A model generated the notes under the pieces. The model saw nothing but the letters and a program-made list of their open reading frames with translations, was not told where the DNA came from and ran no database searches. Below are positions 17,259 through 24,762 of a stretch of DNA of 64,000 nt, in pieces. The DNA comes from JAVMKJ01 sp031732875 (GTDB lineage: Bacteria > Pseudomonadota > Gammaproteobacteria > Competibacterales > Competibacteraceae), in NCBI GenBank assembly GCA_031732875.1, contig JAVMKL010000271.1, positions 14,763 through 78,762 of the forward strand, written 5' to 3'. The stretch's first letter is position 1. Every line of letters begins with the position of its first letter. The translations under genes were made by a program, and so were the position numbers.

Positions 17259-19439
17259 GTGAACGACACCCTCCGATTGGTTCTTGCCCTCATCGCGTTC
17301 CTGGCGCTGGTGACAGGCCTGGAACTGGTAGCCGGCTACGCGTTTTACTACGTCCTGGAACCCGATGACAAACCGCGTTTGATCGAGATGCTGGCCCCGC
17401 GGGCCGAACTGCTCGCCGAGATTGGGCTGCTGTTGCTCATGATCCTCGGCATCGCCTTCGCCGCCGCCTGGCAGATCTACGTCAAGGGTCCGCTGAAGAT
17501 TGCGGAAGGGATCCGCATCATGCTCAACGCCAATCGCGGCCATCGCATCCAGCTCGCCGGCCCGCCCGAGGTCAGGCTGCTGGCACGGGCGGTGAACGAA
17601 CTGGCCGAGCACAGCGAGACGCTGGCCCACGATCTGGAAGCGAAGGTGTCTCAGGCGAAGTCTTCGGTGGAGGAAGAGAAAAACCGCCTGGCGGCGCTCA
17701 TGTCCGAGCTGTCCCAAGGCGTACTGGTGTGCAACCGCGACGGGCGCATCCTGCTTTACAACGAGCGCGCCCGCCAAGCGCTCGGTGCCTCGGCCAGCGC
17801 CGGTTCGGCCTCGCTGATCGGCCTGGGACGACCGATTTTTGCCCTCATCGACCGCAGCCTGCTGCGGCACGCGAGAGAGACCATCGAGGCCCGGCTTCGA
17901 AAGGGCCAGCCCGATTCGAACGCGCAGTTCGTGTTCGCGACCCGGACCGGCCAGTTCGTTCGGGTCCAGATGGCGCCGGTCCTGACCGCCGCGCCGCCGG
18001 CGCCCCACGCCGGCGAGCCCGACCACGCCGACCCACCGGTCACCAGCGGCTTCGTGATGACGGTAGAGAACATCACCCGCAACTTCGAACTCGACTCCAC
18101 CCGCGACATGCTGCTGCAATCGTTCACCGAGGGCAGCCGGGCGTCGCTGGCCAGCATCCGCGCGGCGGCCGAGATGCTGGCCTACTATCCGGATTGCGAG
18201 CCGGCTCATCGCGACCGTTTCATCCGGATCATCAGCGAGGAGGTCAACCATCTGAGCGGCAAGCTGCATCAGTTGACCGCCGACCATGCCGATTCGCTCA
18301 AGACCCGCTGGCCGCTGGAAGAGATGCTGGGAGCCGACGTGATCGACGCGGCGCGGCGCCGAATCGAAAGCCGGCTCGGACTGGTGGTGAAAACGGAGGA
18401 TCTTGACCGGACGATCTGGGTCAAGGTCGACAGTTACACGCTGATCCAGGCGCTGGGCTCTCTGGCCGGCCGGCTGAAGGAGGAATGCGGGGTCGGCGAG
18501 TTGCGCCTCGACCTGTCGCGGCACGCCCGGATCGTCCAACTCGATTTGAGCTGGCCGGGGCCAGTACTGTTGCAGGGGATCCTCCATCAATGGGAACTCG
18601 ACAGCCTGCGCGCCGGCGGCGAGGACAGCCCGTTGACCTTGCACGACGTGCTCGAGCGGCACGGGGCGGAGATCGTATACATCCTGGACAAGGAGCGGAA
18701 CCATCCTCTGTTCCGGCTGCTGCTGCCGCTGGCCGAGCCGATGCGTCCGCTGCTGGGGGCGCCGATCCGCTACGGCGACAGCCGGCCGGAGTTCTACGAT
18801 TTCGATCTGTTCCATCAGGCCGGCCAGACCCCGGAACTCGATCATACGCCGCTGAACCGACTGGCCTACACGGTGTTCGATACCGAGACCACCGGCCTCA
18901 ATCCATCGGCCGGAGACGAGATCATTTCGATCGGCGCGGTGCGCATCGTCAACAACCGCCTGCTGCGCAACGAGATTTACGAACAACTGGTCGATCCGAA
19001 GCGGCCGATCGCGGCGATTTCGCAGACCGTTCACGGCATTTCCAACGAGATGCTGCGCGGGCGACCGGCCATCGACGAGGTGTTGCCCCAGTTCCATGCC
19101 TTTTCCGAGGACACGGTGCTGGTGGCGCATAACGCGGCGTTCGACATGCGGTTCCTGCAGATGAAGGAGGAATCCACCGGCATCCGCTTCACCCAGCCGG
19201 TGCTGGATACCCTGCTGTTGTCGGAGGTGCTGCATCCGAACCAGGAATCGCACGCGCTCGAGACGATCGCCGAGCGGCTGGGGATCAAGGTCACCGACCG
19301 CCATACCGCTCTGGGCGATGCCCTGGTCACGGCGGAGGTGTTCGCGCGGATGATCCCGCTACTGATGGCCCAAGGCATCCAAACCCTGGGCGACGCGCGC
19401 GAAGCCGCCGAGAAGATCTACGCCAAGGTGGAGTACTGA
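17259..19439 (+). CDS. Membrane-anchored degenerate sensor kinase fused to a DnaQ-type 3'-5' exonuclease
   Basis: A 726-aa protein from a GTG at 17259. Order: two membrane helices (about 7-30 and 50-73), a HAMP-like linker and coiled coil (75-150), a PAS-like domain (about 150-270), a kinase-like helical pair (about 280-340) where the usual phospho-acceptor His is absent (GSRASLASIRAAAEML), a weak ATPase-like region (about 365-510), then a DEDDh exonuclease (about 537-726). Asp541 and Glu543 lie in VFDTETTGLN; VLVAHNAAFDMRFL and DRHTALGDALVTAEVF follow. It is divergent from actP-DUF485. The kinase half is probably inactive and may sense a signal; the link to nuclease activity is inferred. Confidence 0.8.
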   Translation: MNDTLRLVLALIAFLALVTGLELVAGYAFYYVLEPDDKPRLIEMLAPRAELLAEIGLLLLMILGIAFAAAWQIYVKGPLKIAEGIRIMLNANRGHRIQLAGPPEVRLLARAVNELAEHSETLAHDLEAKVSQAKSSVEEEKNRLAALMSELSQGVLVCNRDGRILLYNERARQALGASASAGSASLIGLGRPIFALIDRSLLRHARETIEARLRKGQPDSNAQFVFATRTGQFVRVQMAPVLTAAPPAPHAGEPDHADPPVTSGFVMTVENITRNFELDSTRDMLLQSFTEGSRASLASIRAAAEMLAYYPDCEPAHRDRFIRIISEEVNHLSGKLHQLTADHADSLKTRWPLEEMLGADVIDAARRRIESRLGLVVKTEDLDRTIWVKVDSYTLIQALGSLAGRLKEECGVGELRLDLSRHARIVQLDLSWPGPVLLQGILHQWELDSLRAGGEDSPLTLHDVLERHGAEIVYILDKERNHPLFRLLLPLAEPMRPLLGAPIRYGDSRPEFYDFDLFHQAGQTPELDHTPLNRLAYTVFDTETTGLNPSAGDEIISIGAVRIVNNRLLRNEIYEQLVDPKRPIAAISQTVHGISNEMLRGRPAIDEVLPQFHAFSEDTVLVAHNAAFDMRFLQMKEESTGIRFTQPVLDTLLLSEVLHPNQESHALETIAERLGIKVTDRHTALGDALVTAEVFARMIPLLMAQGIQTLGDAREAAEKIYAKVEY

Positions 19440-19466
19440 CCTTTATCCGCCGCCGAACGTATCGCC

Positions 19467-19823
19467 ATGTCCAGCAATACCTGCCCTTATTGCTTCCTGC
19501 CACCGGAACGGGTCGTTTGTCAGACTCCGCACATGGTGGCGATCCGCGCGGCCGTTCCGGCGTCGCCGGGACACACGTTGCTCGTCCCGCGCCGGCACGT
19601 CGTTTCGCTGTTCGGTTTGACCATCGTGGAATGGGTCGAGCTAGGTCAGTTGCTGACGGAAGCCCGCGCGGCGCTGGTGGCCAAATTTCAGCCGGATGGG
19701 TTCAACGTCGAAGTGAGCGATGGCGCGGCGGCGGGCCAGATCGTGAAGCACCTGCACGTACATCTGATTCCGCGCTATCGCGGCGACCGGCTCGACAGCA
19801 ATCTTCTTGGAACCATCCGTTGA
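19467..19823 (+). CDS. HIT-family nucleotide hydrolase/transferase
   Basis: A 118-aa HIT protein. The catalytic histidine triad is HLHVHLIPRYRGD near residues 96-108, and an N-terminal CPYCFLPPERVV may bind zinc. PASPGHTLLVPRRHV is the usual nucleotide-binding strand. Members act on AMP-lysine, Ap4A and similar nucleotides; the substrate cannot be told here. It starts 27 bases after the exonuclease gene and could be cotranscribed. A second, unrelated HIT gene lies at 50927-51349. Confidence 0.88.
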   Translation: MSSNTCPYCFLPPERVVCQTPHMVAIRAAVPASPGHTLLVPRRHVVSLFGLTIVEWVELGQLLTEARAALVAKFQPDGFNVEVSDGAAAGQIVKHLHVHLIPRYRGDRLDSNLLGTIR

Positions 19824-19842
19824 ATTCGCTTGCCGTCCTTCA

Positions 19843-20562
19843 TCAAGGCAATTGAGGGACACCAGCCGAAACTTCAGTCGGACGCCGACCCTCCCCAAAC
19901 TCCCGCAGTTCGGACAGCCGGAGCGCGCCGGCGATCTGGGCCGGACTCATACCATAAGGCGCGACACCCAGCAACGGGGCATTCAGGCGGGCGCGAAGGG
20001 TTTCGAGATTGGCTTCGAAGCGGGCCATGGTCGGATCGATCCGGTTGGCGACCCAGCCCGCCAAGGTCAGATCCCGCCGCGCGATCGCCTCGGCGGCGAG
20101 CAGGGCATGGTTGAGGCAGCCCAGGCGCATCCCCGCCACCAGCACCACCGGCAAGGCCAGGGTTTGCGCCAGATCGGCGGTATCATACCGCTCGTCCAGC
20201 GGCACCCGGAACCCGCCCACGCCTTCCACCCAGACCACATCCGCCAAGGTCCGCAACCGCTCGAACGCCCGATGGATCGCCCCGATATCGATGGGCCGGC
20301 CGGCTTCCCGGGCGGCGATGTGGGGCGCGATGGGTGGCGCGTACAGGAAAGGGTTCATCAGTTCCATGGGCGGTTGGATGGAGCTGGCGGCCAGCAGTCG
20401 CGCGACATCGTCATTCCCGCCGTCATCCTCGACGCCCGCCGCGATCGGCTTCATGCCGACGGCGGTTCGGCCAAGCTGGCGGGTGGCGTGCAGCAGGGCG
20501 CAGGCGACGTGGGTCTTGCCCACGCCGGTATCGGTGCCGGTGACGAAAAAAGCGGCTTGCAT
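19843..20562 (-). CDS. bioD: Dethiobiotin synthetase
   Basis: Makes dethiobiotin from 7,8-diaminononanoate, CO2 and ATP. The 239-aa protein opens with the P-loop FFVTGTDTGVGKTHVACALL (residues 5-24), followed by the KPIAAG substrate loop and VEGVGGFRVPL (about 115-125). It is the last gene of the bio cluster, 12 bases after bioC, and converges on the HIT gene. Confidence 0.94.
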   Translation of the reverse strand: MQAAFFVTGTDTGVGKTHVACALLHATRQLGRTAVGMKPIAAGVEDDGGNDDVARLLAASSIQPPMELMNPFLYAPPIAPHIAAREAGRPIDIGAIHRAFERLRTLADVVWVEGVGGFRVPLDERYDTADLAQTLALPVVLVAGMRLGCLNHALLAAEAIARRDLTLAGWVANRIDPTMARFEANLETLRARLNAPLLGVAPYGMSPAQIAGALRLSELREFGEGRRPTEVSAGVPQLP

Positions 20563-20574
20563 GGTCCGATCCGG

Positions 20575-21369
20575 TTATCGGGTGGCGACCAGCCACACCA
20601 CGTCGTAGGTCAGCGGCAACCCCTCGGGTTCCCGCAGCCGTTCGTAACGGGCGACGATCGCCCGCCAGGCGGAACGGCCGAACGGCGCCGGCCGGCGCGC
20701 TCCCACCTCGCGCGCCCCGACCTCCTTGACGCACCGGAGCAGGGCTGACACATCGGTAAAATGGCGGCGCACCGGCTGCCTTTGCCAGACCATCAGCCGC
20801 CACTCGCCGGCTTGGCATTCCGCCAGCAGTCCCTCCGGAGATCGAATGGCCAGGACATGAGCGTAGTCGTCGATTTCCGCGAAAGCATGACGCAGTTCGG
20901 GGAAATTGTCCGTCCCCAGGGTGGCGACCGCCAATGTTCCGCCCGGTTTGAGCACCCGTCCGGCTTCGGCCAGACACCGCCGCGGATCGTTCCACTGCCA
21001 GGCCAAGCCGGACCAGTACAGATCGAAACCCTGGCCGGCGACCGGCAGGGCTTCGATGTCGGCGCAGATCAGCGACGTCCTCGCGCTCCGGGCGCGGGCG
21101 GCGGCCAGCATGGCGGGGGCGAAATCGACGAGAACGAGCCTGGCCCGCGGCCAGCGCTGTTCCAGCCACCGCACGCCATACCCCGTGCCGCAACCGGCAT
21201 CCAGAATGGTGTCCGGTTCGAGATCGATGCCGGCCTGCACCAGGAATTCGGCCAAGCGGTCGCACACCTCCCGCTGTACGTCGGCGGCGGCATCGTACGT
21301 CGGCGCGGCCTGGTCGAACGCCTGGCGGACCCGCTGCTTGGCCGGCAATGCCAGGGACGGATCAGACAT
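20575..21369 (-). CDS. bioC: Malonyl-ACP O-methyltransferase
   Basis: Methylates malonyl-ACP so that the fatty acid machinery can build the pimeloyl chain of biotin. A 264-aa class I methyltransferase: VRQAFDQAAPTYDAAADVQ at the N-terminus is the BioC signature, ILDAGCGTGYGVRWLEQ (about 54-70) binds SAM, and YWSGLAWQWNDPRRCLAEA is the family LxxQW-type segment. It overlaps the bioF 3' end by 8 bases. No bioH esterase is visible in the window, although pip at 42.5 kb is an alpha/beta hydrolase of another family. Confidence 0.92.
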   Translation of the reverse strand: MSDPSLALPAKQRVRQAFDQAAPTYDAAADVQREVCDRLAEFLVQAGIDLEPDTILDAGCGTGYGVRWLEQRWPRARLVLVDFAPAMLAAARARSARTSLICADIEALPVAGQGFDLYWSGLAWQWNDPRRCLAEAGRVLKPGGTLAVATLGTDNFPELRHAFAEIDDYAHVLAIRSPEGLLAECQAGEWRLMVWQRQPVRRHFTDVSALLRCVKEVGAREVGARRPAPFGRSAWRAIVARYERLREPEGLPLTYDVVWLVATR

Positions 21370-22582
21370 TCGGCCGACCGGCGATTCCCTCGTCCCCCGC
21401 CGAGGGGGAGAGGGTCAGAGAGAGGGAGTCGGCGCAGTCCCGCACGGCCGCGACGAGAGCATCGACCTGGGCTTCGGTGTGGGCGGCCGACAGGGAAATC
21501 CGCAACCGGGCGGTACCGGCGGGCACGGTGGGCGGACGGATGGCCGGCACCCAGAGACCGCGCGCGAACAACCGTTCGGCCAGTCGCACGGCGGCGGCGT
21601 TACCACCCACCAGCACCGGCTGGATCGCGGTTGGCGAGGACAGCAGGCGCCATGGCAATCCCTGCAATCCCACCCGCAGGCGCGCGATCAAGCCTTGCAA
21701 CCGCGCTCGCCGATCCTCTCCCGCGGCGATCAGTTTCAGGCCGGCAAGCAGCGCGGCGGCGATTACCGGGCTGGAAGCCGTGGTGAAGATGTACGGGCGC
21801 GCTCGTTGCATCAGCCACTCGATCACCCGTCGGTCGCCGGCGACGAACGCCCCGGAGACGCCGGCCGCCTTGCCCAGCGTTCCCATCAGGATCAGGCGCG
21901 GCGACGGCGGCAGCCCGAAATGGGCGAGGCTGCCCCGCCCGCCGGGACCGAGCACGCCGAAACCGTGGGCGTCGTCGACCACCAGCCAGGCATCGAAGCG
22001 CTCGGCCAGCTCGAACAGTTCCGGCAGCGGCGCCAGATCGCCGTCCATGCTGAACACCGCATCGGTCAGAATCAACTTGCGGCGAGCCCGGCTGCGTTCC
22101 AGGCGCCGGGCGAGCGCTTCCCAGTCGCCGTGCGGATAGCGCACATGCTCGGCGCGCGCCAGCAGGGCAGCATCGATCAGCGAGGCGTGGTTGAGCTTGT
22201 CGGCGAAGACGGCGTCGTTGCGTTCCACCAGCGCCGGCACGATCGCCAGATTGGCCATGTAGCCGGTGGTGAAGTACAGCGCCCGCTCCCGCCCGATGAA
22301 GGTGGCCAATTGCTCCTCCAGTTCCGCGTGCGGGCGCAAGTGGCCGCTGACCACGTGCGAGGCGCCGCTGCCCACCCCCCAGCGCTCCGCCGCATCCCGA
22401 ACCGCGGCCACCAGGGCGGGATGGTTGGCCAGACCGAGATAGTCGTTGCTGCAAAAGGCGACGACGCGCCGGCCATCGACCACCGCCTCCGGGCCGCAGG
22501 GTGAATCCAGCGTGCGCCGCCAGCGCAACAGACCCTCGGCCGCCAGTCGGGCAAGACCGGTCTCCAGTTCGTCCCAAATCAT
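21362..22582 (-). CDS. bioF: 8-amino-7-oxononanoate synthase
   Basis: A PLP enzyme that condenses pimeloyl-ACP with alanine. The 406 aa fit BioF. Conserved parts are FCSNDYLGLANHP (about 43-55), ASHVVSGHLRPHAELE, the cofactor Asp/His segment VVDDAHGFGVLG and the Schiff-base lysine in MGTLGKAAGVSGAFV (about 233-247). Its start codon overlaps the stop of the bioA-tail remnant (TGATG at 22579-22582), exactly where the real bioA would have ended in an undisturbed operon. Confidence 0.95.
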   Translation of the reverse strand: MIWDELETGLARLAAEGLLRWRRTLDSPCGPEAVVDGRRVVAFCSNDYLGLANHPALVAAVRDAAERWGVGSGASHVVSGHLRPHAELEEQLATFIGRERALYFTTGYMANLAIVPALVERNDAVFADKLNHASLIDAALLARAEHVRYPHGDWEALARRLERSRARRKLILTDAVFSMDGDLAPLPELFELAERFDAWLVVDDAHGFGVLGPGGRGSLAHFGLPPSPRLILMGTLGKAAGVSGAFVAGDRRVIEWLMQRARPYIFTTASSPVIAAALLAGLKLIAAGEDRRARLQGLIARLRVGLQGLPWRLLSSPTAIQPVLVGGNAAAVRLAERLFARGLWVPAIRPPTVPAGTARLRISLSAAHTEAQVDALVAAVRDCADSLSLTLSPSAGDEGIAGRPNV

Positions 22583-22725
22583 GCCAGGGCCGCGTCCAGC
22601 GCCTCGACCGCCCGTTCGGCCAGCAGGACGGCGTCCTCGTCGCCGAGAATGTAGGGCGGCATGAAATAGATCGTCGTCCCGAGCGGGCGCAGCAACACTT
22701 CGCGCTGGATTGATGGGTTACTCAT
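22579..22725 (-). pseudogene. bioB-start/bioA-tail chimeric remnant (48 codons)
   Basis: An open frame of 48 codons. Its first seven residues (MSNPSIQ) start at a position equivalent to the bioB start, behind a copy of the bioB upstream region. The other 41, from REVLLRPLGTTIYFMPPY onward, are identical in protein to the BioA C-terminus. At DNA level 22579-22705 matches 24763-24889 over 127 bases without gaps but with several mismatches, so the duplication is not recent. It has no catalytic residues and may act only as a short leader coupled to bioF by the TGATG overlap. Confidence 0.85.
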
Positions 22726-22868
22726 GAGACATGACTTCCAGGAAAGATAAACCCGTCTTGGGATGCAGCGCCATAAAAACCGTGGTGCAATCCATGGGCG
22801 GTATCGGGGCGATGATCGCCGCCGTCGGCGCCTGCGCTTTTTAACAGGTTCAAGATAACATCGCCAAG
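22723..22868 (-). promoter_or_regulatory. Copied bioB promoter/leader in front of the distal bio genes
   Basis: These 146 bases are a diverged copy (roughly 80 percent by eye) of 27090-27234, the region directly upstream of bioB. The best conserved block contains, on the minus strand, TTGGCG (22862-22867), 17 bases, and TTAAAA (22839-22844), a plausible sigma-70 promoter that is unchanged in both copies. It could drive bioF-bioC-bioD independently of bioB-bioA. Confidence 0.65.
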
Positions 22869-22934
22869 TCGCCATGGGTGGCTTCAGGGAAACGAAACTG
22901 TTCGCATCCCCAAGCGCGCACCCCTGCTTCGCCC

Positions 22935-23213
22935 TCAGTTCTCCAGCCGCTTGAGCTCGCGATAAAAGTTCTCGTGAGGGCCGACCATCAACAGTTTCAC
23001 GGTGTCCTCGGCAAGGATCCGGTAGGCCAGCAGGCTCATCTGGTTGCCCAGCCGAAATTTGTAGACCTGGATTCCGGCCAGATCGCCCACCTTGGCCTCT
23101 CCGATGCCGGGGTCGCCAGCGATGGCTTTCACGGCATCATCCAGGTCAGCCTTTTGCCGTGGGTGCAGCTTCTTGACCGCACGCTCGAAAGTCGGGGTAA
23201 CGAGGAGACGCAT
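22935..23213 (-). CDS. RelE/ParE-superfamily toxin
   Basis: A 92-aa basic protein with the RelE/ParE fold pattern: VTPTFERAVKKLHPRQKADL at the start, a DPGIGEAKVGDLAGIQVYKF core and YRILAEDTVKLLMVGPHENFY near the end. Members cut mRNA at the ribosome or poison gyrase; which applies is not clear. Its start codon shares one base with the stop of the upstream antitoxin gene (TGATG), the normal order for such pairs. It belongs to the accessory insert in the biotin operon. Confidence 0.8.
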   Translation of the reverse strand: MRLLVTPTFERAVKKLHPRQKADLDDAVKAIAGDPGIGEAKVGDLAGIQVYKFRLGNQMSLLAYRILAEDTVKLLMVGPHENFYRELKRLEN

Positions 23214-23422
23214 CAGCCGAACTGGTATTCGCCGACAGGCTCTTCCTGATCGGCGATCAGGATGTCACGAATCACGGAAAAAGGCAGATCCGGGTTTTCC
23301 TCGGCGATCTTGCCGATTTGCGACCAATACTCGATCTGCTTGGGCACCGAGCGGTGCTGAATAGTGGCGTAACGCCTGGCCTGATCGACCAGCGCTTCGG
23401 GCAATTTGACGTTGACGGACAT
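23213..23422 (-). CDS. ParD-like antitoxin
   Basis: A 69-aa protein beginning MSVNVKLPEALVDQARRYAT, a ribbon-helix-helix start, followed by HRSVPKQIEYWSQIGKIAEE as in the ParD-like antitoxin family. The ATG at 23422 is preferred because GGGAGG lies 5 bases upstream; the adjacent ATG at 23425 is too close. The acidic C-terminus (ADQEEPVGEYQFG) would wrap the toxin. It precedes and overlaps the toxin gene. Confidence 0.78.
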   Translation of the reverse strand: MSVNVKLPEALVDQARRYATIQHRSVPKQIEYWSQIGKIAEENPDLPFSVIRDILIADQEEPVGEYQFG

Positions 23423-23599
23423 CATAGCCTCCCGCAAATGGGTTCATCATAATTTCTCAGGTTCCAAAAAGGAACCTCACTTGCCACCACCACTCGCCCC
23501 TTTCCCTGAAATGCGGTCCTTAGCGGGGCTTTTCCAGGGTTTCTCCCTGGCCTATTCCCACCTGGTATACAGGAACCGCTCATCTCGGTCAGCCACACG

Positions 23600-23691
23600 G
23601 GATGGTCGGCCAGCAGTCGGGCAAGCCGGGGTTGATCGTAGAGTTCGACGTGGTTGTTCTCCGCATGGCGCTGGGCAGTATCAGTCAAGCC
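23600..23691 (-). pseudogene. Remnant of a restriction-endonuclease-like (Mrr-type) C-terminus
   Basis: The minus strand encodes LTDTAQRHAENNHVELYDQ and then PRLARLLADHP. This resembles the last helix and strand of Mrr-type nuclease domains, in which a phrase like AxRxAExxGVELxDxxxLAxLL is typical. It is cut off upstream by a stop, then by the TcmP remnant on the other strand, and continues downstream into unrelated sequence. The match is short, so the assignment is tentative. Confidence 0.35.
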
Positions 23692-23703
23692 GATTTATTC
23701 GGT

Positions 23704-24036
23704 GAGCCGGCATCGGCGAGTATTCGCCGCCATGCCAATGTGGATGCCATTGAGGCGTTTGTCGGCGACCGCTTGCGGGCAGCGGGCTTTGCCAAGGTTG
23801 CGGAACCGCTGCGCCTGCTTCTGCGTGGAGGAGCGCCGCTGTATTCGCTGTTTTTCTGTATTTCCAACCCAAACCCCAGAGCTATCGCGCTTTCCATGAA
23901 AGCCGCCGATCACCTGCTCAAAGCAGCGCGCCGGCAGGCTGAGGATACGCATCCCAGGTGCGGCCCGCCAGCAGCCGGCCGTTGGCGTGCTTGGCGCGGC
24001 GGACGCCATCCGCACCCCACCCCCCCCACTGCTTGA
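23704..24036 (+). pseudogene. C-terminal remnant of a three-Cys-motif partner protein (TcmP-like)
   Basis: The frame reads RHANVDAIEAFVGDRLRAAG, then PLYSLFFCISNPNPRAIALS and MKAADHLLKAARRQ, which resembles the end of TcmP proteins. TcmP genes usually sit beside a DUF5131 gene, and one is here, convergent, with its 3' end overlapping this frame by about 119 bases. The N-terminal three quarters are missing: the frame runs into the antisense of the Mrr-like remnant near 23700. No start codon belongs to it. Confidence 0.5.
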
Positions 24037-24664
24037 AGAAGAATGCCACGCCGGCCGCCTCGCACCGATCGCGCACCGCCAGCGCCCATTCCGGGCGCAT
24101 CGGCCGGGCGTTCGGGCCGGACTCACCGCCGATGATGACCCAGTGAATCCCGTACAGATTCATTGCACCCAGGCTCTCCAACAACGGTTCGACCGATAGA
24201 AAGCGAATGTGGGCGGCAACTTGGCGCAGGTGATCGATGCGCGGCAAACCATGCCAGCGATTTTCCACCGAGACCCCCAGCCAAACATTGGCAGGTACGG
24301 GGCGCCGGCCAAAGAACTGGGGCAGACGGTCGGCGCGCTTGGTCAGGATTTGATACGTGTGTTGGGGTGTCCGGTGCACCACCGTCATCGCCCGCTCGAT
24401 GAAGGCGTCGGGAACATCCTCGTGGAACAGGTCGCTCATCGAATTGACGAAATACACCGTCGGCTTTTTGCGTCGAAGCGGTTGTTGTAACCGTTCCTCG
24501 TGCAAAGCCAGAGCAAAGCCGTTTGCGTAACTCGCCGCGTTCATGGCCTGGAACCGTTGCGCCATGACTTCGGCGTAACAGAACTTGCAGCCTGGCGAAA
24601 CCTTGGTGCAGCCGGTGACCGGGTTCCAGCTCTGTTCGGTCCATTCGATCTTGCTGTCGCTCAT
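23918..24664 (-). CDS. DUF5131 (phage Gp37/Gp68-type) three-Cys-motif protein
   Basis: A 248-aa protein beginning MSDSKIEWTEQSWNPVTGCT. Cys19, Cys26 and Cys29 form the C-x6-C-x2-C motif that gives the three-Cys name and resembles a radical-SAM iron-sulfur site; LSVEPLLESLGAMNL and WVIIGGESGPNARPMRPEWA are further family signatures. The family is spread by phages and mobile islands and pairs with TcmP. The gene looks intact. Its biochemical function is unknown. It sits in the insert between bioA and bioF. Confidence 0.8.
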   Translation of the reverse strand: MSDSKIEWTEQSWNPVTGCTKVSPGCKFCYAEVMAQRFQAMNAASYANGFALALHEERLQQPLRRKKPTVYFVNSMSDLFHEDVPDAFIERAMTVVHRTPQHTYQILTKRADRLPQFFGRRPVPANVWLGVSVENRWHGLPRIDHLRQVAAHIRFLSVEPLLESLGAMNLYGIHWVIIGGESGPNARPMRPEWALAVRDRCEAAGVAFFFKQWGGWGADGVRRAKHANGRLLAGRTWDAYPQPAGALL

Positions 24665-24678
24665 CGTGTTCTCTCGCG

Positions 24679-24745
24679 CCGTTTGCCATGCGGTTTAGAT
24701 CACATCAGGACAGACAAGTCCGTTTTGCTTTTCCATGGCAAACGG
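24679..24745. repeat. 12-bp inverted repeat at the edge of the bio insert
   Basis: CCGTTTGCCATG (24679-24690) and CATGGCAAACGG (24734-24745) are perfect inverted copies separated by 43 bases, in the 98-bp gap between the DUF5131 start and the bioA stop. They could form a long-loop hairpin downstream of bioA, or be a trace of the insertion event. No T-run follows. Confidence 0.5.
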
Positions 24746-24762
24746 AGATCCAACAATGGCGA

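Noticed and set aside
17244..19304. A 686-codon frame antisense to the sensor-exonuclease gene
   Set aside because: It spans almost exactly the sense gene, which has clear TM, PAS-like and DEDDh motifs. The antisense product has the typical shadow composition rich in Gln, His, Asp and Arg.
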